Below, piece after piece: positions 6,452 through 12,042 of a stretch of DNA of 12,042 nucleotides (its first letter is position 1; every line of letters starts with the position of its first letter). The stretch spans positions 1-12,042 of the forward strand of contig JAHWKH010000031.1 of assembly GCA_019347995.1 (NCBI GenBank), given 5' to 3'. The DNA is from Gemmatimonadota bacterium. Its GTDB lineage: Bacteria > Gemmatimonadota > Gemmatimonadetes > Longimicrobiales > UBA6960. Both the position numbers and the translations under genes were made by a program. The notes below the pieces were generated by a model, which saw only the letters and a program-made list of their open reading frames with translations, was not told the DNA's origin and searched no databases.

Positions 6452-7592
6452 GAAGCCTTGGACCGCCGCACGCTCCTCCGCCGCCGCCGCCGGCTCCGCC
6501 CTGGGCGGCTGCGCGGGCCGCGCCCCCGGCTCGGGCACGCTCCCGCCCGCGCGCGGCCTGCCGCCCCGCCATCGCCTCATACCCGTGGACGCGTCCTTCG
6601 ACCGCATCGTGCGCACGGTGGTGGGCCTGCGTCCCTACCGTCCGTCGGGCTTCGTGGTGCGTGCCGAGCCCATGGGGGGCAAGCTCGTGGTCCACAACTA
6701 CGGCCACGGCGGCGGCGGGATCAGCCTCTCCTGGGGCTCCTCGCACCTGGCGGTGGAGGAGGTGCTCGCCAGCGAGCACCGGGAGGTGGCGGTGGTCGGG
6801 GCGGGCGTCATGGGGCTCACCACGGCGCGCCTGCTCCAGCGCGCCGGGCGGCGCGTCACGATCTACGCGCGCGACCTGCCGCCGAGCACCACGTCCAACG
6901 TCGCGGGGGGGCAGTGGACACCCTTCTCCGTGTTCGATCCCGACGCGGTCACGCCGACCTTCCGGGCGCGCTTCGACCGGGCGGCCCGCCTGGCGCACCG
7001 CCACTTCCAGGACTTCCTGGGCCGCGGCTACGGCGTCTCGTTCGCGGACAACTGGTACCTCTCCGACGCGCCGGTGCGGCTGGGCTCCCTCATCACGGAG
7101 CTGCCCGACCTCTTCCACGACGTGGAGGAGGCCGTCCCGTTCGAGGAGCATCCCTTCCCCAGCCGCCACGCCGCGCGCGTCACCACCATGATGGTCGAGC
7201 CGGGGGCCTTCCTGGCGGCCACCGAGCGCGACGTGCGGCGCGCCGGCGGCGTGGTGGTCGTGCGCGCCTTCCGGGACGCCGCCGACCTGCTGAGCGTGCC
7301 GGAGCGCGTCATCGTCAACTGCACCGGCCTCGGCGCCCGGGAGCTGTTCGGCGACGAGGAGCTCGTGCCCGTCAAGGGACAGCTCACGGTGCTCGTTCCC
7401 CAGGCGGAGGTGGACTACCTGGTGCTGCGCGGAGGCGCGTACATGTTTCCGCGCAGCGACGGGATCCTGCTGGGCGGCACGTTCGAGCGGGGGGAGTGGA
7501 GCCTGGAGCCCGACGCGGACGCGCTGCGCCGCATCGTCGCCGACCACGTGGGCTTCTTCGACGCGATGGGGGCGCGGCTGCGGGGCGCCTGA
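6450..7592 (+). CDS. Circularly permuted D-amino-acid oxidase family FAD oxidoreductase, exported or lipoprotein
   Basis: This is a flavoprotein of the D-amino-acid oxidase (DAO) family, expected to oxidise an amino or imino acid. Numbered from GTG 6450, the order is unusual. VVGLRPYRP (57-65, with the arginine that normally binds the substrate carboxylate) and the DAO signature VVHNYGHGGGG (80-90) come first. The Rossmann motif VVGAGVMGLTTARLL (115-129), TTSNVAGGQW (147-156), NCTG (290-293) and AYMFPRSDG with Tyr331, then GGTFERGEW, follow. In ordinary DAO proteins the first two segments are at the C-terminus. Residues 1-21 read as a signal with lipobox LGGC. A TTG at 6458 in another frame reads LDRRTLLR, a classic twin-arginine start, so a one-base indel may split the signal. 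GTG 6450 has no Shine-Dalgarno. No stop or frameshift breaks the catalytic part. The gene sits among haem genes and converges on hemH. Confidence 0.85.
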   Translation: MKPWTAARSSAAAAGSALGGCAGRAPGSGTLPPARGLPPRHRLIPVDASFDRIVRTVVGLRPYRPSGFVVRAEPMGGKLVVHNYGHGGGGISLSWGSSHLAVEEVLASEHREVAVVGAGVMGLTTARLLQRAGRRVTIYARDLPPSTTSNVAGGQWTPFSVFDPDAVTPTFRARFDRAARLAHRHFQDFLGRGYGVSFADNWYLSDAPVRLGSLITELPDLFHDVEEAVPFEEHPFPSRHAARVTTMMVEPGAFLAATERDVRRAGGVVVVRAFRDAADLLSVPERVIVNCTGLGARELFGDEELVPVKGQLTVLVPQAEVDYLVLRGGAYMFPRSDGILLGGTFERGEWSLEPDADALRRIVADHVGFFDAMGARLRGA

Positions 7593-7614
7593 GGCCCCGC
7601 TCCACCGCCGGGGC
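7580..7614. terminator. Overlapping alternative hairpins between convergent genes
   Basis: GCCCCG (7594-7599) can pair downstream with CGGGGC (7609-7614). As GCCCCGC (7594-7600) it can instead pair upstream with GCGGGGC (7580-7586). The two stems are mutually exclusive. They lie in the 27 bases between the oxidase stop and the hemH stop, reaching into the end of the oxidase gene, so they could terminate transcription from both sides. No T-tract is present. Confidence 0.45.
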
Positions 7615-7619
7615 TGCGG

Positions 7620-8690
7620 CTACTCCACGCCCACGGGCTGCGACAGCCGGAGCCCGTTGGTGCAGCGGGCGTGGCCGCCCGCCCGGCACAGGCAGCGCCG
7701 CAGCGAGAGGCTCTGCGTCCCGCTCCCGTCGCCGAGCCGCGCTTCCACCAGGTCGGCCAGGATCCGTGTGAAGCGCGGGCTGTCGTGGGGCACCGGGACC
7801 CGGTGGAACGCGAGGCCCGCGTCCTCGGCGACCTCCCGCAGCTCGCCGTCCAGCTCGGCCAGGGTCTCGGACTGCTCGTGCATGAAGCTCACCGCCACCA
7901 CCACGACCCGCTCCGCCTCCAGCGCGCGCACCACGTCGTCCACGTCCGGGGCGGTCCACTCGATGGGGCGGTTGGTGTGGTTCTGATAGCCCATCCAGTA
8001 GCGCGCCACCCCGAGCCGCGCCGCGATGGCGGCGCACGTCTCGTCGACGTAGCGGTCGTAGCGGTTGCCCTCTTCCAGGTACCGGATGGGGGTGCCGTGG
8101 ATGGAGAACAGGAGCGCGGTGGAGGCCTCCCGCAGCTCCGCGCCCCGGGCGCGGCAGAAGGTGGCCGTGTGCTCCGCGTGGAAGGCGGCGTAGTCGGGGT
8201 GGGCGTGCCAGCCGCCGATCTCCAGGAGCTCGGCCCCGGCCCCTGCGGCCTCCAGCGCACGGCTCGTCTCGGCGAGGGCGGCCACCGTGGTGGAATGGCC
8301 GCACAGCGGATAGACCGGCAACGCCACGAGCCGCTCGCAGCCGTCGTCCAGGGCCCGCCGCACCACGTCCTCGACCAGCGGCTCGAGGAACTGGTATCCG
8401 GCGTAGCAGACGGCGTCGTGGCCGCGGCTCCGCAGCTCCTCCCCGAGACGCTCGGCCTGGCCACGGGCCTGGCCGTTCAAGGGCGAGCCGCCGATCGCCC
8501 GGTATTCCTCCACCAGGGCGTCCACGCGGTCCTCGGCGAGCTGCCGGCTGCGGGCGCGCCGGGCCTCCTCCGACGCCGCGCCCTCCAGGCGGGCGTTGGT
8601 GAAGAAGATGCGCTCGAGGAAGGGCAGCACCTCCTCCCGTGTCGCGTTCTCCGGCTCCCCGAAATTGAGGACCAGCACGCCGGTCTTCAC
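7620..8690 (-). CDS. hemH: Ferrochelatase, 356 aa, with cysteine-bearing C-terminal tail
   Basis: This enzyme inserts Fe(II) into the porphyrin, the metallation step of haem synthesis. Family marks are the N-terminal GVLVLNFGEPEN, IGGSPLNGQARGQ (67-79), LVALPVYPLCGHST (121-134), the catalytic His198 in LLFSIHGTPIRYLEEGNRY, YWMGYQNHTNRP (231-242), and the metal-side Glu275 in HEQSETLAELD. A tail after about residue 320 carries Cys333, Cys335 and Cys343. With Cys130 these resemble the cysteine ligands of bacterial [2Fe-2S] ferrochelatases. The GTG start overlaps the end of hemE by 4 nt (GTGA), with GGAG seven bases upstream, so it is translationally coupled. The product may be protoporphyrin- or coproporphyrin-specific; sequence alone does not decide this. 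Confidence 0.96.
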   Translation of the reverse strand: MKTGVLVLNFGEPENATREEVLPFLERIFFTNARLEGAASEEARRARSRQLAEDRVDALVEEYRAIGGSPLNGQARGQAERLGEELRSRGHDAVCYAGYQFLEPLVEDVVRRALDDGCERLVALPVYPLCGHSTTVAALAETSRALEAAGAGAELLEIGGWHAHPDYAAFHAEHTATFCRARGAELREASTALLFSIHGTPIRYLEEGNRYDRYVDETCAAIAARLGVARYWMGYQNHTNRPIEWTAPDVDDVVRALEAERVVVVAVSFMHEQSETLAELDGELREVAEDAGLAFHRVPVPHDSPRFTRILADLVEARLGDGSGTQSLSLRRCLCRAGGHARCTNGLRLSQPVGVE

Positions 8691-9772
8691 GAGAGGGCTC
8701 CGCGGCCCGCCGACGACACCCCGGCACCGGGAGGGGCGTCCGCGCCGGAGGGGGCGGCCGCGTGCACGGCCTCCACCACGGCCGCCAGCACGCGATGGTC
8801 GGTCTCCGGCAGGATGCCATGGCCCAGGTTGAAGATGTGCCCGGGACGGCCGCCGGCCCGCTCCAGCACGTCCCGCGCCCCGGCCACGGCCACGTCCTCG
8901 CCCGCCAGCAGCGCCACCGGATCCAGGTTGCCCTGGATGGCGCGCCCGTGTCCGATGCGTGTCCAGGCCTCGTCGAGGGGGAGCAGGTGGTCGACGCTCA
9001 CCGCGTCGCCGCCCGCCTCCGCCACCGACTCCAGCAGGGCCGGGTTGCCGCCGAAGTAGTGGATGGAGGGGATCCCGGCCTCCTCCAGGCGCCGGAAGAG
9101 GCGCCGTGAGTACGGCATCACGTGGGCGCGGTAGTCCTGTACCGACAGCGTCCCCGCCCAGGAATCGAAGACCTGGACGGCCGCGGCGCCGGCCTCGTGC
9201 TGCGCCACGCCGAAGTCGGCCAGGTGGTCGGCCCAGTAGGTCGCGAGCCCGTCCCACGCCGCGGGCTGCTCCCAGATGAAGGTCTTCAGCTCCCGCAGAT
9301 CCCTGGAGCGGGGGCCCTTCACCAGGTAGGAGCACAGCGTGAACGGCGCACCCACGAAGCCCAGCACCGGCACGTCGAGGCGCTCCACCAGGATGCGGAT
9401 GGCGTCCAGGTTGTAGTCCAGCGCCTCGCGGGGGTCGAAGGGACGCAGCGCCCCGACGTCGGCGGCGGAGCGCACCGGCCGGTCCACCACCGGACCCACG
9501 CCCTTGCGCAGCTCCACCTCGAGCCCCGCGGCGAAGAACGGTGTCGCCAGGTCGTTGTAGAGGACGGCGGCGTCCACCGGGAAGTAGTCCAGGGGCAGCG
9601 CGGTGATCTCCGCCGCCGCCTCGGGGTCGCGCAGGAGGTCGAAGAAGGCCTGATCGGCCCGCAGCTCCCGGTAGCGCGGCAGGCACCGCCCGGCCTGGCG
9701 CATGAACCAGATCGGCGTGCGGTCCACGGGCTCCCGGCGCAGGGCCCGGAGGATACGATCGTTGAAGCTCAC
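8687..9772 (-). CDS. hemE: Uroporphyrinogen decarboxylase, 361 aa
   Basis: This cytoplasmic enzyme removes four acetate carboxyls from uroporphyrinogen III to give coproporphyrinogen III. Both family signatures are present: PIWFMRQAGRCLPRYRELR (20-38), with the substrate-binding Arg25 and Arg29, and LGFVGAPFTLCSYLVKG (137-153), with Tyr149. The catalytic Asp74 lies in LYNDLATPF, Ser204 in FDSWAG and His318 in FNLGHGILPETD. A 20-residue tail rich in Ala, Gly and Pro follows the fold and is probably disordered. The GTG at 9772 was chosen because the fold begins there (SFNDRILRALRREPVDRTP). A weak AAGG lies six bases upstream. It is first in an operon with hemH, and a dyad lies 42 bases upstream. 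Confidence 0.97.
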   Translation of the reverse strand: MSFNDRILRALRREPVDRTPIWFMRQAGRCLPRYRELRADQAFFDLLRDPEAAAEITALPLDYFPVDAAVLYNDLATPFFAAGLEVELRKGVGPVVDRPVRSAADVGALRPFDPREALDYNLDAIRILVERLDVPVLGFVGAPFTLCSYLVKGPRSRDLRELKTFIWEQPAAWDGLATYWADHLADFGVAQHEAGAAAVQVFDSWAGTLSVQDYRAHVMPYSRRLFRRLEEAGIPSIHYFGGNPALLESVAEAGGDAVSVDHLLPLDEAWTRIGHGRAIQGNLDPVALLAGEDVAVAGARDVLERAGGRPGHIFNLGHGILPETDHRVLAAVVEAVHAAAPSGADAPPGAGVSSAGRGALS

Positions 9773-9813
9773 GGAGGGCCTTGGCGGTCGATGAGGTGGG
9801 GCCGGCGGAGTCG

Positions 9814-9829
9814 CGGCCTGTATAGGCCG
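9814..9829 (-). promoter_or_regulatory. Dyad over a candidate hemE -10 region
   Basis: CGGCCT (9814-9819) and AGGCCG (9824-9829) form a 6-bp inverted repeat around GTAT. On the minus strand TATACA (9824-9819) lies inside it and could be the hemE -10 box, giving a leader of roughly 40 bases. No good -35 is visible. The dyad could be an operator, but no regulator can be named. Confidence 0.3.
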
Positions 9830-9901
9830 ACGCGACGGATCAGGTTCCCGGCGCGACGGGGAACGGGGGTGGCGCGACGTGCCGTCCCGACCGAAACTCC
9901 G

Positions 9902-9933
9902 TAAGGTTCGTTGACCCGTGAAATTCCGAGGAG
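9902..9933 (+). promoter_or_regulatory. Candidate -10 box and ribosome binding site of the response regulator
   Basis: TAAGGT (9902-9907) fits TANNNT. GAGGAG (9928-9933) lies seven bases before the GTG at 9941 and decides that start over the in-frame TTG at 9911. The ribosome binding site is convincing; the -10 box is only a candidate. Confidence 0.5.
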
Positions 9934-9940
9934 TCAGCCC

Positions 9941-10372
9941 GTGCGCCTGTGGCCCCGCCGCCGCTCCGCCGCAGGTCCCGTCCGCGTCATGGTGGTGGAC
10001 GACGACGACGCGCTGCGGCTGTCCGTGGCCCGGGTGCTGCGCCGCGCCGGATACGGGGTGGAGGAGACGGACGACCCGCGCCTGGCGCTGGAGCGGCTCC
10101 GGAGGGACGACCCTCCTCACGTGGTGGTGTGTGACGTGGTGATGCCCCTCATGAACGGCATCCTGTTCGGCCAGCGCGTGCGGGAGCTCGGCGTGGACGT
10201 GCCCATCGTCTACATGTCCGGGCTGGCCGAGGAGAGCGCGCTCCGCGACTGGGGCATCCCCGCGTCCATCCCGTTCCTCGCGAAGCCGTTCGAGCCCGCC
10301 GAGCTCCTGGCCGTGGTGGAGGGGATCGTGGACCGGTCGGACGCGGGTGAGCGCGCCGGCGGCGAGCCCTGA
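9941..10372 (+). CDS. Single-domain response regulator (REC), 143 aa
   Basis: This is a phosphoacceptor receiver protein with no output domain, of the CheY/DivK type. After a basic leader (RLWPRRRS) the REC fold runs from about residue 14 to 130. Visible are the acidic pair Asp20/Asp21 in MVVDDDDALR, the phosphorylated Asp65 in VVVCDVVMPLMNG, Ser93 of YMSGLAEES in the Thr/Ser switch position, and Lys115 in FLAKPFEPAEL. No histidine kinase is in the window, so the partner is elsewhere. It is divergent from hemE across 168 bases and is followed on the same strand by the M14 peptidase after 101 bases. It could act by protein-protein contact, or as an intermediate in a phosphorelay. Confidence 0.93.
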   Translation: MRLWPRRRSAAGPVRVMVVDDDDALRLSVARVLRRAGYGVEETDDPRLALERLRRDDPPHVVVCDVVMPLMNGILFGQRVRELGVDVPIVYMSGLAEESALRDWGIPASIPFLAKPFEPAELLAVVEGIVDRSDAGERAGGEP

Positions 10373-10381
10373 TCCCGTCCC

Positions 10382-10401
10382 GCGGCCTTGCCGTCGGCCG
10401 C
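10382..10401 (+). terminator. Small hairpin after the response regulator
   Basis: GCGGCC (10382-10387) and GGCCGC (10396-10401) pair around an 8-nt loop, nine bases after the stop. The stem is only 6 bp and has no T-tract, so it is a weak candidate for separating this gene from the M14 peptidase. Confidence 0.35.
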
Positions 10402-10473
10402 CCACGGGCCGAGCATGGATCCGGTTCCCCCACCGAACGCCGACGGCCCCCATCCTGATCTGGAGGTGCGCCC

Positions 10474-12042
10474 GTGCTCCGCTTCTCGACCCTCTCGCGC
10501 CTCGCGCTCGCGCTCCTGACGGCCGCGGCCGCGCTCCCCGCCGCGGCGGGCGCGCAGGCGGCGAGCCTGGTGGCGCCGGACGGGTCCTTCGACCTGAACC
10601 GGTTCTACACGTCGGACGAGACGAACCGGATCCTGGGCGAGCTGCACGTGCGCTTCCCGGAGCTGACCGAGCTGTACGCCGTGGGCGAGAGCCTGCACGG
10701 CCAGCCGCTGCTGCTCATGGAGGTGACGAACGAGGCCACGGGTCCCGCCGCCGACAAGCCGGCGCTCTACGTGGACGGCGGCATCCACGCCGCCGAGCTG
10801 ACGGGCTCGGCGGTGGCGCTCCACCTCCTGGGGCACCTGCTGCAGGGCTACGGGAGCGACGCGCGCGTCACGCGGCTCCTGGACGAGCGGGCGTTCTACA
10901 TCCGGCCGAAGTTCAACCCCGACGGCTCGGATCTGGTGCTGATCCACGACCAGTTCCTGCGCAGCTCCATGCGCCCGGTGGACGAGGACGAGGACGGGCT
11001 CTTCGACGAGGATCCCCCCCGGGACCTGGACGGCGACGGGTGGATCACGTCCATGCGCATCCCCGATCCGGACGGCGGCTTCTACGCCCATCCCGGCGAC
11101 TCCCGCCTCCTGGTGGAGATCGACGACGACGCGCCGGCGCCGGCGGGTGCGCGCCGCTACCGGGTGGTGCGCGAGGGCGTCGACGAGGACGGCGACGGGC
11201 GCATCAACGAGGACGGGTTCGGCGGCAACGACATGAACCGCAACTTCCCGCGCAACTGGGAGCGGCTGCACCTCCAGCCCGGCTCGGGCCCGTTCCCCCT
11301 CTCCGAGCCCGAGACGTACGCCACGGTGCGCTTCCTGGTGGACCATCCCAACGTGACGGGGATCGTGCACGGCCACACCTCGGGCGGGTTCGTCTACCGC
11401 CTGCCCTCGGCGTCGGCGCCCTCGCTCTTCCCGCGCGACGACCTGGAGCTCATCGAGCACCTCGGCGCCGAGTACACCCGCAGCACGGGTCGCCCGGTGG
11501 TGCCCAGCGCGACCCACCCCACCGAGCACCGCTACGGCACGCTCATCTCGTGGGGCTTCTGGGACGGCGGCATCATCGGCTGGGTGCCCGAGTACTCGCC
11601 CGGGCCCGAGGCGTGGGTCACCGACTACGACGGCGACGGCAGCATCGACCCCCTGGAGGAGATGCGCTACAACGAGGAGGCGCTGGGCGGGCGCTACTTC
11701 TCGGCGTGGACGCCGTACGACCACCCGCAGCTCGGCGCGGTGGAGATCGGCGGCTGGCACACCAAGTTCTGGGGGCAGAACCCGCCCGCCGAGCACCTGG
11801 AGGAGGAGACCACGCCCCAGCTTCCGTGGCACCTGTACCTGGCGGAGGCGTCGCCGCTCCTCACCCTCTCCGAGCCCCGCGTGGAGGCCCTGGGCGGAGG
11901 CCGTCACCGCGTCAGCGTCACCGTCGGCAACGAGGGCTTCCTGCCCACGAGCCTCACGGGCCGCGGCGCCGTGGGCCGCGAGGACGACGGGGCGCTGGTC
12001 GAGCAGGTGGTGCGGCCTCCCCACGCGACGCTCGAGGTGGGC
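10474..12042 (+). CDS. Exported M14 family zinc carboxypeptidase, 3'-truncated by the window edge
   Basis: This is a metallocarboxypeptidase-type enzyme. The GTG at 10474 has GGAGG seven bases upstream and opens a Sec signal peptide: R3/R9, then a hydrophobic Leu/Ala core, with likely cleavage near AAAGAQA (23-29). Zinc ligands are His105 and Glu108 in GGIHAAELTG, with His301 in IVHGHTSGG as the third. Arg256 in MNRNFPRNW binds the substrate carboxylate, and Glu424 in AVEIGGW is the likely catalytic base. Between Glu108 and Arg256 is an acidic insertion with DxDxDG motifs at 170-175, 184-189 and 237-242. A full EF-hand-like loop, DYDGDGSIDPLE, lies at 384-395. The spacing His105-His301 is far longer than in classic carboxypeptidase A. 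After about residue 460 a beta-rich domain begins and runs off the window; 523 residues are visible without a stop. The substrate is unknown. Confidence 0.93.
   Translation, partial: MLRFSTLSRLALALLTAAAALPAAAGAQAASLVAPDGSFDLNRFYTSDETNRILGELHVRFPELTELYAVGESLHGQPLLLMEVTNEATGPAADKPALYVDGGIHAAELTGSAVALHLLGHLLQGYGSDARVTRLLDERAFYIRPKFNPDGSDLVLIHDQFLRSSMRPVDEDEDGLFDEDPPRDLDGDGWITSMRIPDPDGGFYAHPGDSRLLVEIDDDAPAPAGARRYRVVREGVDEDGDGRINEDGFGGNDMNRNFPRNWERLHLQPGSGPFPLSEPETYATVRFLVDHPNVTGIVHGHTSGGFVYRLPSASAPSLFPRDDLELIEHLGAEYTRSTGRPVVPSATHPTEHRYGTLISWGFWDGGIIGWVPEYSPGPEAWVTDYDGDGSIDPLEEMRYNEEALGGRYFSAWTPYDHPQLGAVEIGGWHTKFWGQNPPAEHLEEETTPQLPWHLYLAEASPLLTLSEPRVEALGGGRHRVSVTVGNEGFLPTSLTGRGAVGREDDGALVEQVVRPPHATLEVG

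Noticed and set aside
4934..6616. A 560-codon minus-strand open frame opposite hemG
   Set aside because: It has low-complexity Arg/Gly/Pro/His-rich sequence with no domain, and lies antisense to a clear FAD enzyme.
9840..9860. GGAACC on the minus strand upstream of hemE as an extracytoplasmic-function sigma -35 element
   Set aside because: No matching -10 motif lies at the required spacing of about 16-17 bases.
10210..12024. A 604-codon minus-strand open frame
   Set aside because: It is the shadow of the M14 carboxypeptidase and response-regulator genes, both of which show complete active-site motifs on the plus strand.

Overview
The window is high-GC, gene-dense chromosomal DNA with GTG starts used freely. 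An ADOP-type duplicated permease paired with a PadR repressor, secreted S8 and M14 peptidases with no other system around them, and a split haem locus together suggest a Gemmatimonadota-like (or Acidobacteriota-like) bacterium. That placement is inferred from gene content only.

Layout, left to right. (1) 1-1197, plus strand: the 3' part of a subtilisin-family (S8) peptidase, followed by a perfect 13-bp hairpin. (2) 1198-1910: about 700 bases without an intact gene. It holds a frameshifted remnant of the C-terminal end of a second ADOP permease (about 1379-1488) and three tandem units of about 60-62 nt, each able to fold into a hairpin (1676-1841). (3) 1911-4902, minus strand: a PadR-family repressor and an 881-residue ADOP permease, one base apart. 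(4) 5021-6286, plus strand: a protoporphyrinogen-oxidase-type FAD enzyme, possibly read from a leaderless transcript. (5) 6450-7592, plus strand: a D-amino-acid-oxidase-family flavoprotein whose usual C-terminal active-site segment lies at the N-terminus, ahead of the FAD-binding Rossmann motif, so the family order is circularly permuted. Its export signal seems split between two reading frames. (6) 7620-9772, minus strand: hemE and hemH, overlapping by 4 nt. (7) 9941-10372, plus strand: a single-domain response regulator. (8) 10474 to the window end, plus strand: an exported M14 zinc carboxypeptidase with several calcium-loop-like acidic motifs, truncated by the window edge.

How the genes work together: HemE, the HemG-type oxidase and HemH cover uroporphyrinogen decarboxylation, oxidation of the porphyrinogen ring and iron insertion, so the middle of the window is a haem-biosynthesis locus in two opposed transcription units. 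The permuted oxidase lies inside it on the HemG strand and converges on hemH. PadR with ADOP is a self-contained regulator-transporter module. The two peptidases flank the window and have no obvious link to haem.

The most notable item is the permuted D-amino-acid oxidase. The ADOP remnant and the tandem hairpin array in the 1.2-1.9 kb gap come next.
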